NCBI RefSeq assembly: GCF_933775445.1 | Contig: NC_065873.1 | Coordinates: forward strand, 19,034,001-19,098,000 | Length of the DNA: 64,000 nucleotides | Origin: Argentina anserina | Taxonomy: Eukaryota; Streptophyta; Magnoliopsida; Rosales; Rosaceae | Direction: 5' to 3' | Part shown: positions 23,777 through 35,800 of the stretch, piece after piece | Layout of the letters: each line of letters opens with the position of its first letter | How positions within the stretch are numbered: the stretch's first letter is position 1 | Notes under the pieces: model-generated | Databases searched by the model: none | What the model was told of the DNA's origin: nothing | What the model saw: the letters and a program-made list of their open reading frames with translations, nothing else | Position numbers and translations under genes: made by a program

Positions 23777-25728
23777 GGCTTAGCTAGCTGGCAACTTCTC
23801 CCTTCCTCTGCACACAAAGCTCTTCCTGTCTGCAAATTATAAACAAGAAAAGAATAAGATCGACATGAACATGAACTACATGACAAGACTGAACAAATAT
23901 ACTAGTACATCTAAATGACCAAATGAGTCCATCACTACCGTAATGATGAGTCAATCTTCAAGAAAACAAATTAAACAAAGCAAGAAGTCAACGAACTGTG
24001 CATAGAGACCAAATTATGGACTTTACAGAATTGATTTCATATGTGACAGAAGGTGTGAACTCCTGGACTACAGTGCAGTTGACCTCATTTTTATTATTTT
24101 TAAATAAAATCTTCCTCTATAATTGTTCGTGTTAGAAATTTTTTTAAGCCTCTCTATAATTCCAGGTCCACCAGAGTAACCAAACTATAAACAATCTATA
24201 AATAATAAACAGGAGACTAAAATTTCACCATGGAGGGTCTTTTGGCAAATTAAGATAACAGTAGGTCGACCAAAGAATCGACCTTTCTTTCCCTGTTTTT
24301 TTTTATTATAGAATAGCAGCTTCAAGAACAAACAACAACTAAATCTCATACAGAATGAACAAGTATCTATTTGCCGGCCAACATTTCCAAAAAAAAAAAA
24401 AAACAGAGAGGAAGAACAAAGGTGAAATATTTTTCCAAAAGATTTAAAGGCAGAAAACCTCCGTGACTACAAGAAAAGAAGAAAAGACAAATACGATGAA
24501 GTAATGAACAAGGAAAATCACATGCCAACTACTAACAACTAACAAGTGAGACAACTAGACAAAACAGATACCATCGATGGAGGATCCTTCCGAGTTTCTT
24601 ACAAAGACAGGTTTAATTTATTCAAAATCAAAATATGAACAAGAAAGCTATTAGCTTTACTGGAAAAACTGCTCAAAGAGACAAATACACAAAGTTTACA
24701 GCCACTACTGTCTTAAATTTACAGAGAAAGATGAATTTTTAGCAGAGATTACATCAGATCGACAAGATTTGAAAGCCACAAACCCAACTCAAAACAGAGT
24801 TGAAAATCAAGGTAAGAATAATTGCTAATTATTATCATGTAGGACTGTAGGTGCAAGTAGTAGCTCCAAAAAATATTATGATTTGCAAGTAATGTTCTGG
24901 GCTTGAAAAAAGCTTCCTGGTTTGTTGAACCGAATATCCTTCCCACCAAAAAACAAGCACCAGATTTCTTGAGCTTAAATTCAGGGTGAAATAAAACGTT
25001 TACTTAATTGGCTTGAATCAATAACAACTCTTTTGCTGTATACAGATGTAGATGAAAATGCTATTATTAAAACCGTTTCAATTCATTAGAGATATAATTT
25101 CATTTGATACAAGATATTTTAACACCCATCTGCCATGCGAGAAGGACCTAAAAATCAGGGATAAAAACCAATATTACCTAAATTACTCAGATCCCAAATA
25201 ATATTCTGTTCATCTACTCCAATCCCAGAAGGTATTTCTCAAGTTCAAAAAACTCAAAACTTTCTGAAACCCAGAAAAGGTAACAACGAAAGAAATGAAA
25301 AGAAGGGTACTTTAAGGTGTAATCACAAAACTAAATTCAAATATATGATCAGGCCCCATGTAGAAGAAAAAGCTCTAAATTGTTTTGTTCCCACAATCCC
25401 GCTGAAAAGTCACAAGCAGAAAACCCCTGTGCACTTTTACACTTTGAACTTTCCACTGCATGCATGAGAGTATACATAAACCAAGAGCATATACAAATTT
25501 ACAACATAATACAAAAAGCAATTAGCAACAATGAGAGAGATAATTAAGCATAATTAGACAAACCGTAATCAAAATACTAACCTTGTTGGCCTTGCTGTAA
25601 AAGCAAGAGGGAGAGTGAGAGAGAGCAAAAGAGTTGGATGTGTGTGAGGAGTGAAATGAGGGGGAAGATGGACATTTATAGTGAAATGCAAGCTCACAAA
25701 GGGAATTAAATATGCTGCCGGTATATTC
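23777..25728 (-). promoter_or_regulatory. Leader with 1.75-kb 5'UTR intron, TATA box and P1BS of PHT1 copy 2
   Basis: On the minus strand a leader exon ends at 25582 (AACAAG followed by GTTAGT), and the acceptor TTTGCAG precedes 23829, so an intron of about 1,752 nt separates the first leader exon from the coding exon. A TATA box (TATAAAT) is at 25674-25680. GTATATTC at 25721-25728 is a P1BS octamer identical to that of copy 1, about 41 bp upstream of the TATA box. I see no gene inside the intron. Confidence 0.7.
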
Positions 25729-26474
25729 CTTCCGATGTCTCCCTCTTTTAGTCAAACCCGAACTCCCTTTACTATACGGCTTTGCGTGTGGGTTTTGTAC
25801 AAGTGTCCTTCGTAGATTCATTGTTTTTATTTAACAATTGGACTAAATTCGTCATTAACCAAGACTAATTGTTGTTTGTGTCTAATCATGTAACACGGCG
25901 CCGTTTTGGAGTGCGAAAAGAGTGGGAAACGAATCGGTTGGGTAAGGAGGGTTATCAGGTCACAATTATCACTTTATCAGGAAATGAAGAGAGGCCGGGG
26001 AGTCGATTTCAATCGAAAGAAAACTTGTGGTTTAACGTTAAATAGAAGAGAACAATACTGCCAATCTGTCATGACATAACATAAAAATAAGAGAAAATGG
26101 TTGAGAAATGTTGTTTGCTAGCCATATGGCCAAGATTAGCCAAGGATTGAATATCAACAAATTATAAGAAGAGACGAATCCAACAAAATTATATAACTAT
26201 ATAAGAAAGCTACGTACTAGAGAAAAGAACAATGTTATATCGTTAATCAACCACAAATATCTGGACAAAATTTTTATCAACAACGTACAGATAATATCAC
26301 TCTAATCATACCCACAAGAGAAGTGTTCCCTGGTGGCATGGACTCTGATTTATAGTTCTCCTGGCTATTTTAGGATAAGCGCTAAATGGCCTATAGCCAT
26401 GACGACTTGCACACTATCTGAGTAAGGAGTTTTGAGATGCATTATTCATGCGAGTAAGTCAAGTTGGGAGCACA
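25729..26474. other. Intergenic, nothing recognised
   Basis: Distal upstream sequence of PHT1 copy 2 up to the CACTA insertion. No coding signal. The target duplication ACA (26472-26474) is at its right edge. Confidence 0.5.
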
Positions 26475-26730
26475 CACTACTAGAGATAACCCATTTAGAG
26501 ATGGTTTTTTTTTTGGGGGACAAAGCAAATTTTCGTCACCCAAACATTGTGTTAGAGACAAATTTTTCGATTTTGCCTCTAAAAATTTTGTTGTTGAGAA
26601 ATTATCCGCGGATAGATGTTAGAGATAGGAAAAGTTATAACAGGGACAAACAATATTTTTTCCCAAAATTTATATGGAGATAAGATTAATTTTGTCTCCT
26701 AAATTTATTATTTTATACCAAAATTTGAGC
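26475..26730. repeat. Left subterminal repeat region of the CACTA element
   Basis: Within 250 bp of the left end the motif GGGACAAA or GAGACAAA, and its complement TTTGTCTC, occurs several times (for example near 26518, 26552, 26642 and 26692). In En/Spm elements such subterminal repeats bind the TNPA-type protein. Binding here is inferred. Confidence 0.6.
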
Positions 26731-28199
26731 AGGAAACTAAGAATATTTGGAAGATAAGGAATATAATCAAAATTAATCGCCTCTATTACGTAACAAATTT
26801 ATTTTGCCTAACAAAAAAGATACAAATAGTGAGATTTTATTTTTAGCGGGACACTAACAATTAATCAAGATAAGTAATTGAGATTTGGTTACCTTATTGT
26901 TAAGATATGGAAACAAAAACATTAAAGGCACATATGGAGTCAAGTGGGTATAGTTACCTTTTACATGTATGATTCTTAACTGATAAGAATCTAATTCTCT
27001 CTACAAGACGTGGTGGACTCTTTGATTTGGTTAGAGAATGAAGCCTAAGCACGACATGCATAAAGGATAATTACAATTAGGTAACAAAACTTAAATCAAA
27101 ATGTAAGTTATCTTATTGAGATATCTTTATTTGGTCATAATATGCATGATAGGTGCAAAAACACCTACAAAAAATACTCTATTATCTAATCAATTATATC
27201 AATATAACAAATGACAAATAGGGGGTCATTACCCGCAGAGGATTGGTGAAACTAAGACTTTAAAACACAAACAGACGCGTAAACCAAAAATCTGGCAGAC
27301 TCGACCTAGGAGCGGAAACATAATTAATTAGCTAATCTAGACTCAACCAAAAATTACAAAATTAAATAGCCACTAACGGGACACAGTGGTGGACTACCAC
27401 ACAAATTTTGAGGGTATTCGGAATTGGTTTGGTAGTTGAACAAAAATAAATAAGACAGAAGTACTGCTGATAACATAATACTAAAAAGTAAATATGCATA
27501 TAGATATGAGAAAAACAATAACTAGGAACTTCTCTCCACCACTAGATATACTTCAATCACTCCAAAACAATGTCAATAATTATAGACGAATGCACTCACA
27601 GTTAAGCTAATGTCGTTAGGTCATTAATTGTATTACGTTCTCTTACTTATCATGTTAAGCGAAATGTCGGTATCGACTTAACTATATTCTCAATTAATTG
27701 ATCTATGAAATGTCGGTATCTAGACCAAAATAAGTAAAATCATGAAGTTCTAAGAACGTTTGAGTAACAACAAAGAATCTAAGGTCAATGTCGATAGCCT
27801 TAGATTACTAAGGAATCACTTCACACAAGTACCTGCAAAGAACTTGTTATCTCTCACAAAATATGCAACGATATGTCAGTTATATACATATTCAAGAGAA
27901 TAAAACCCTAAACATGCATCAAAGTATCGACCTAATAAGGCATGCAATAGAATTATCAATGAACAATCAGTGAAGAAATTCTCATATAAAATTATATAAA
28001 TCAATTGGAGTTTGAAATCGAAGACATATCTAGAGCTTTAATTAGCTCCTAACTATCAAGGAATTTAGTTACACATAATTAGCTTTTTCTTGTGGATGTT
28101 TGATGAGATTTTAGAACCTTGAGGAGATGTGGGTTGTAGCTTGAGGAAATTGAAAGTGACTTCGCTTCGGCTCTCCATGTCCGTCTTCTCCTATTTTTC

Positions 28200-28256
28200 T
28201 TCTCTTCTTCTTCTTCTTCTTCTTCTTCTTCTTCTTCTTCTTCTTCTTCTTCTTCT

Positions 28257-28288
<32 letters not shown>
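28200..28288. repeat. (TTC)n followed by (TC)n microsatellite
   Basis: About 18 TTC units run directly into a (TC)n tract. The poly-Lys and poly-Leu open frames on the two strands here are artefacts of this repeat. Confidence 0.95.
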
Positions 28289-28397
28289 GGTTGGTTGTGG
28301 AACAAATGATGTGTATGGAGATGATGGTGATGGAGGTTTTTATAGAGGAGAATGGTGGTGGAAAAAGTAGAGAGTGAGAGATAATGATGTAGTGAGT

Positions 28398-28590
28398 GGG
28401 GTGAGTGATCATGGAGGAAGTGGGTGATCATGAAAGAAATGAATGATCATGGAGGAAGTGGGTGATAAAGAAGGAAGTGAGTGGTCATGAAAGGAAGTCG
28501 GTGATCATGGAATGAAGTGGAATGAAGTGAGTGATCATGAAAGAAGTGAATGATCATAGAGAAAGTAGGTGATAAAAAAAGAAGTGATAG
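28398..28590. repeat. Diverged minisatellite, unit about 20 bp
   Basis: Roughly nine imperfect copies of a unit like GTGAGTGATCATGGAGGAA in tandem, with GATCATGGA and GATCATGAA recurring. It lies within the solo LTR, next to the TTC microsatellite. Confidence 0.75.
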
Positions 28591-29250
28591 ACCTAGAGGT
28601 GATTATTACACCCAAAATAAAATCATAATTTTGCATAATATATGTGTAGATTTTTATACAATGGGGAACCATGATTTTATGAGAAATAGAGAAAATGATG
28701 TAGTCAAATCTCAACCAAAAAGATGAGATCTAGTTGTGATAGAACAATGTGTTGCTCCTTCATAAAATTAGTCTGAAAATGCATGGCACCACCAAAAATA
28801 GTGGTGCTCGGAAAATTACCGGAATTTCATATTTTTCTATTCTTCTTTATTCCACTTCAAATACCTAAAAACAAATAAAGTTAATTAAAATATAAAAATA
28901 TAACAAAATAACTAAGTAAAATGAATAATTAACACAATAAAAATCACATAAATACGTGACTATCAATGCAGTTGAAGTGTGCTTAAATCTCTGAAAACGC
29001 AATATAGTGGTTGAATAAATGACTTGTGCATCCATTTCAGTAGATTTTTGTTTTGTTGAATAAATGGCTCTGTTTAAGGCATTCGGTGTTTGCATCCTTA
29101 CTCTCTTTAATGGAGCTTGCAACAGAAGTCAATTTAATTCCAAACACTTTCAAGCACAACCAATATTTGATAGATACAAACAAGATAAAAGACAAATGCA
29201 GTGCTAGCTCCTCGTACCTAATATTTTTGTACTAATTCTTGATATATTCC

Positions 29251-29411
29251 AGGAAAGTTCATATGTGTATCACTGACGTCCAAAGGAATGCTTTGCTTGG
29301 TGAAAGCATCTCCATGTTTAATGGGATCAGTTTGAGAGAAAGCCTGGTTTTAGAGCCGGATTCATATGAAAATCTATTAATAGAGGAGGACGTTGATCAT
29401 GTTAGTTACTA
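29251..29411 (+). other. Unidentified exon-like open segment in the CACTA element
   Basis: After a plausible acceptor (TATATTCCAG) an open segment of about 52 codons runs to a TAA at 29409-29411. It encodes ITDVQRNALLGESISMFNGI and an acidic end (LLIEEDVDH). I do not recognise it. It could be the last exon of another captured host gene fragment, or chance. No partner exon was identified. Confidence 0.25.
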
Positions 29412-29759
29412 AATAAGCAGATATGACATAACTGTACTGCCAACATAATGTAGAATCTTGTAAATAAGTATATATTGCAAACGATTTATATCCCATTAAA
29501 TTACGTTTTTACCCTCCTAAATTGATGTGGTTTCATAGTATGTGTATAAGGGGTATTTAGGTAAAAATATAAAAAGAGACGATAGCTATCCTCAAAGTTT
29601 TTAAACTACATAGTACAGTGAGTTTGTACAAAACATGGCTCCATCGAGATTAATCTCCCTCATACTTACTTTGAGGAGACTTTTCCTCATTTGAATTGCT
29701 CCCTATTTAAAATTTTCCTCAAAGCCAAATTACTTTTACCCATATATGATGTGAAAATA

Positions 29760-30211
29760 TTTCTCCTTATCTAGATCTCTCCTTACTTCTATTACACTCA
29801 AAGGGAATACTAGCTACTTACTCAGATTTGACTTAAATGGAATACTAGTTACTCAAATTACAAGAAGACATGTTTCTCTTCACCTAGATCTCTTCTCACT
29901 TCGATTACCCTCAAATGGAATACTAGCTACTAACTCGGATTCGTCTTAAAGGGAATACGAGTTATTCAAATTATAAAGAGATATATTTCTCCTCACCTAG
30001 ATCTCTCCTCACTTCAATTACACTGAAAAGGACTATTAGCTACTAACTCGGATTCGTCTTAAAGAGAATTCTAGTTATTCAAATTACAAGGAGACATATT
30101 TCTCCTCACCTAGATCTCTCCTCACTTCGATTACACTCAAAGGGAATACTAGCTACTTACTCATATTCGTCTTAAAGGAAATACTATTTATTTAAATTAC
30201 AAAGAGACAAC
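29760..30211. repeat. Tandem array, 113 bp x 4
   Basis: Four head-to-tail copies. The landmark CTAGATCTCT recurs at 29771, 29884, 29997 and 30110, exactly 113 bp apart each time. Each unit also holds ATACTAGCTAC, TCGTCTTAAA and ATTCAAATTA blocks. A further diverged partial copy may precede it (29640-29759). It lies inside the CACTA element between the two solo LTRs. Confidence 0.9.
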
Positions 30212-30646
30212 GACTTCATATGAATGCCATTCCGCACTAGGATTCCCTTTAGAGAGATACTCATCAATCACTCATAAGATTTGAAGAGATTTCTTCCTCA
30301 CCTGGATTCCATTCCTCACATAGATTTCCCAAAATAGTGTCATTCGCTTAAACTACGAGGATGAATATTCGCACTTTCATTTAGGGTTAAGAGTTTCGAA
30401 TTTAGAGATTGGGGTTTAGTGTTTAGAGCATTTTTCACTTTGAAAATCTTATTAGAAAACTAAATTTAATTAAATATAATTTACTTGAAATTTTTATTAT
30501 TTAATATTTAGAGTTTGGTGTTTAGTGTTTAGAGTTATAAACACCTTCCCTTAGATTTCCTTTCATACTAAGAAACCATTTTTAATCAAATATATAATTT
30601 CCATGAATATTTTTATTTTCTGTCTTCTTTTTATGTGTTTTTTTAT

Positions 30647-32141
30647 TGTAATAACCCGAATTTTTGAGTTTAAATTCTCATAATTTCGTGTAAATTATTA
30701 TGCATGGTAATTCAAGTAAAATCGCATTCTACGCCTTCTTCTCGATGTCTTCGCAAAATGAAACTGATTTCGGAAACTTAAGGGTGAAAAACGTTACGTT
30801 TCAGTGGCTCAAGAGTTGACTTTTAACCCGTCACTCATCTCTGAAAACGTCCTTCACGAAGTTGTAGAGCTCGAATCGAGCCATTTCGTCTCCAATCTTC
30901 TACACCGATCCGGTTTCTTACGGCGGCGGTCTCCGGCTGAATTGGAGCTAGCTGTAGGTATGGCTACAATCTCCTCCTTGTGATCTACATTTTTGTTGTT
31001 GTGAGTTTTATGATGTGGTGAAGTTTGGGTGGAGGTGTTCGTGGTGTGCGTGCCGCCGCCTACTGCGGCGCGTGGGAGGAAGTGGGGCGGCGCAGAGACG
31101 GGGTTAGGCTGTAGGTTGTTGCAGGTGGAAGGAGGGGTGGATTGGTGGCCAGAAATGAGGCCACGCGCGGTTGTTGGGGCGGCGCATGAATAGTGTTTAC
31201 GGGAATAGTTTTTTGTAACTGTAATTATTATTCGTTTTCTAAGCACGTTGTTATGCCACTAGGTGACCGACGAAACGAGTGAGGGAATCTCACTTAGGGT
31301 TGTAGAATTTTTACGCCAGATTTATTTATTGTTTTCGATTAGTTGTGTGGGGATGAGACTAGAAGGGAAGAAAATGTACCTTCTGGTAAATTGGTAGATT
31401 ATTGTGGCGGATGGGGCCGGAATGGATGAAAATGTACCTTCCGGTATAATGGATTATAGGTGTGACTGTTATATAATTGTTGTTAAAGAGTCGCTTGGTT
31501 TTACTACGATATAAACATGTGTAGATTGTTATATTGTACGTGGTTTTTACATTGAGTCTTGTTAAAACGTTTTCTGGTCTTCAGACTTGGTGATGACATT
31601 TAAATCGGGAACCGAGCCTTTGGCCGGGTGATTGGTTATGATCAATTAGAACTCTAGTATGTCTTTCGTTTACAACATGAGGGGTAACCAGATGGGCCGC
31701 CCAAATATCATGAGTACACATGTTTTAAAAATGTGAATTGTTACATTTCCTTTGTTTTGTGAAGTATGTTTAATAGTCGGTTTACTCATACGAGCTGTAA
31801 AGCTTATCGGGTTTGTGTTTACAATCCCGGTGCACCAAATCGATGGTGTATGTGATAATTCTGCATGTGGGGGTTAGAAGGCTCGGGAGCTTACACGGAG
31901 GCTCCTCTGAGGGATCCCCTCATTCTTTTTTGTAAGGATCGAGTGAATATTACATTTTCCAATTGTTTCGATACTTGTGTATATAAATTGGTAATGTATT
32001 ATTCAAGTCGACTGAGTCGTACTTCAACTCAGTTTTGATACACTGTTGTTGTAAGATGGTTTCAATATATTTGGAATTATGTTATAGTTTTCATGGCTTC
32101 GAATTCGAATTTTTATCATTCGGAAATTCGGGGTTGTGACA
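30647..32141 (+). mobile_element. Solo LTR (TGTAATAACCC...TTGTGACA) nested in the CACTA element
   Basis: 1,495 bp with TG...CA ends, flanked by the perfect 5-bp duplication TTTAT (30642-30646 and 32142-32146). It shares blocks with a second solo LTR at 55920-58768: CTTCACGAAGTTGTAGA near the start, an ACCAGATGGGC block, and a 45-bp block at 31805-31850. No coding sequence remains. Confidence 0.88.
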
Positions 32142-32821
32142 TTTATTATTTACTAATAACTTTCACATAATATTAGTCCCCAACTACAAGACTCTCAATC
32201 CTAATTGACCTTCGTATGTGTAACCTATTTCTCCGCTTCCAACACAACAAAACCCAATCCCTATCCCTCTCACTTTGAAACCAAATTTTGTTAACTTAAA
32301 TCTCTTACTAAGATTCGTACTCTTCCCTAAAAATCTCCAGGTTCATTCTCGTCCTCTCTGTGGGTTTCTCGACTAATTGAATCTGTGTAGTTAGGGTTCA
32401 TGCTTTTTACCAAAATTTTGTTCATTATTGGAGAACTAGTGGGATTGCATCTTAAATATGTAGATTTCAAAGCATCACAATAGGAAGTACATCGAATTCA
32501 GAAAGAATTCCAATTTCCACATCTCCCTCGAAGACATCTCTTCAATTGACTCCGTGAAGCACTGTAGTGATAAATTGGCCATTCTTTGTTGTTGACGTCG
32601 TACCAAAGCAATTGGTGATTTGCATACAGATATTGTGTTTGGTAAGAAGCTATAAATGAAGAGTCAAATTTTATTGCTTATTTAATTAGTTATTTGAAGT
32701 TTTGTTTTGGGGTTCTGTTAGTATCTGTGTGTCCGCATTTGGTTATGCAATTTATATTATTATAAACTATTAATGTGTGAATTTATAGGATACATATTCA
32801 TTGTTTGTATTTGTTAGAGGA

Positions 32822-35800
32822 CCCCAAATGAATACAGTGGATTCATTCTAAAAACAAACTCAACAAAGAATACAAGGATGGCATTGAGTCTTTCATTGAT
32901 GTTGCACAACATTATCTCAATGCGAATAGCGAGACGGTGTGTCCTTGTGTTAAGTGTCAACTGTATGAATCACATCCTCTCTCATTTATAAGATACCACT
33001 TGGGTAGAAATGGGATGGCGGTGACTGATGAGAGATAGACTGAACATGGAGAAACAGAAATGCCGCAAATGGAAGTTGGTCAAGTAGAGCATGGACCCAA
33101 CAATGATGTGTTTGATATTTTAGAGGATATATACCCACAAGTAGATTTTATGGACCAGGATGCAGAGGAGATAAATGATGAACATTATGAGGTGGAAGAC
33201 GACCCCAACATGTATAGGATTGAATCTGATGAGTACGGAAAATTGATTTCTGAGGCTTAAAGAGAATTCTTCCATGGTTATGAGTTTAGTGTTTTAATAG
33301 CTATGGTGAATTTGATGCATTGTAAAGTCCTCAATCAGTGGACTAATAAATCTTTCGACATGCTGTTAGAGATATTGAAACAGTGTTGTCCAAAGCCTAA
33401 TAACATTCCACCATCATTCTATGATGCGAACAAGATATTGAAGAGTTTAGGCTTGGGATATAAAAAAATTCATGCCTATAAGTATGATTGTGCATTATTT
33501 TACAAGGAGCATGCAGATAAAGTCAAATGTATGGAGTGTGATGAGCCAAGATATAAACCTACTGCTGATCTAGATGATGGGGAACAAAAGAAAGGAATCC
33601 CTTAGAAAGTGCTACGCTATTTTCCATTGAAGCCCAGATTACAGAGGTTGTTTTTGTCGAAGTAGACAACTACTAATATGAGGTGGCACATTGATAAAAG
33701 GAAGGATGTACCAGGGACTATGAGCCATCCAGCATATTCAATGGCATGTAAGGAACTTGATAAAATGTACCCTAACTTTGCAGGAGAGTCACAAAATCTG
33801 AGATTAGGACTTGCTACAGATGGATTTAAATCATTTAATCCATTTGGGAACATGAGTCTCTCTTATAGTTTGTGGCCAGTGATCATAGTTCTATATAATT
33901 TACCACCATGGATGTGTATGAAAAGCCATTTCTCAATGATGACTTTGTTGATTCCAGGGCCAAATGCACCAGGTAAAGACATTGATATCTATTTGCGTCC
34001 CTTGATTGATGAACTTATTGATTTGTGGGAAAATGGAGTTAAAACTTATGATAAATCTATTGATTATAGTTTTATATCGAAAGCTGCTGTATTATGGACC
34101 ATTAACGACTTCCCTGCTTATGCTAATTTGTCTGGTTGGAGCACTATGGGTTTTCTAGCATGTCTTATGTGTAATAAAGATACCAGATTTGAGCCTTTAA
34201 GGAGTAAAGTTTGTTATATGGGGCATCATTGTTGGTTGAGGAAATATCATCCATGGCGTAAACTTTCAGAATTATTTAATAATGAAGTTGAGACAAGAAC
34301 ATCCCCAAAACAGTTATCTAGTGATGATTTATTGCTTCAGCTAGATCAGCTCTGACCTTGTAAGCCTGGTAAGCACAAGAATAACCTTGATAAAAATAGA
34401 AAGCGAATACGAGCTGAACTGAATTGGACAAATAAGAGTATATTATTTTAGTTGGACTACTAGTCTAAATTGAAGCATTGATATAACCTGGATGTAATGC
34501 ACATTGAACAACGTATATGTGATGTACTTGTTGGGACAACGTTGGACTTTGAAAAGAAATCCAAAGATACAATTAAGGTTCGATTAGATTTACAAGACAT
34601 GGGAATCTGTGAGAGCTTACATCTACAGAAGCATGGTGATAAGTTTAAGAAGCACCTTGCTTATTATACTGTTACTCCACCACAACGACTACAATTTTGT
34701 GAATTGATGGGGACTACAACATTTCCTGATGGGTATGTATCCAATATATCTTGAAAAAGATGGGAAGATCACGGGTTTAAAGACTCATGACTGCCATGTG
34801 TTGCTGCAAAGACTTCTCCTGGTTGGAATTCGACCATTCTTGAGCAAAGAAGTATGTGAACCCTATAATTGAATTATCTAATTTAGTTAAACAATTATGT
34901 GCAAAAACATTAAAAGTAGCCGATCTAGATCGGCTGCAACGTGACATTGTAGTTATTTTGTGAGCAAATATTTCCGCCTGCATTCTTCTACGTCATGATC
35001 CACTTAGCAGTGCATCTGCCACAAGAAGCCAAAATTGTTGGACCAGTTGGATATAGATGGATATTTCTTATTGAAAGGTAATAAATATTATTCATGTTTA
35101 TAATTTATAAAATTTCTAGATATATATTTACTATTGTAGTAAGCTTGGAGATTTGAAGGGTTACGTACATAATAGAGCTCGACCGAAAGGTTCCATTGCT
35201 GAGGGATATATTGCAGAATAATCATTAACGTTCTGCTCAATGTATCTAAATGATATTGAGATGGTTTGTACTCGGCCTGAATGCAATTATGATGAGGGTG
35301 AAACAAATGCTACCTTGTCAGTTTTTTCTCAGAATGTATGACCACTTGGCGGGTACAAATTGGTTGAGTGGTCAGATGACGAGAAGGAACCTGCTTATTA
35401 GTATATTTTAGACAATTGTGATGAAGTTGACCCCTTTAAAGCGTAAGTAGTTAAGTTTCCTATTTATTATTAAATTCATATTTTGATTATAAATTTGATA
35501 ACCCATTTTTTATGTGGATGTAGTGAACATTATGAGATCTTAAAAAGAGAGAGTTCAGTGAAGCTAGAAGAGAGACAAAGTTTAACCAAAAAAAAAAGAA
35601 GAGAGACAAAGAGCTCAATTTCTTGCATGGTTCAAGGCTCATATTACTAATTTATATCAGCTTGGATCAAGTGATGTGACTGAAGAACTATATGCATTGG
35701 CATTTGGTCCTCATGAGTGTGTTAGTACCTACACGAGCTGTAATGTAAATGGTATTCGATGGTATGTCAAACAGCTAGAGCAAACCAGAACAACATAAAA

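Larger units (their letters stand above)
27147..28965. mobile_element. Solo LTR (TGATAG...CTATCA) nested in the CACTA element
   Basis: 1,819 bp that begins TGATAGGTGC and ends GTGACTATCA, flanked by the perfect 5-bp duplication ATGCA (27142-27146 and 28966-28970). No retroelement coding sequence is present, so it is best read as a solo LTR left by LTR-LTR recombination. It carries a TTC/TC microsatellite and a minisatellite. The end type resembles Tat/Athila-like gypsy LTRs. That assignment is by resemblance only. Confidence 0.8.

Noticed and set aside
28111..28431. Poly-Lys / Arg-Glu rich frames on the minus strand and poly-Leu on the plus strand
   Set aside because: Pure products of the TTC/TC microsatellite inside a solo LTR.
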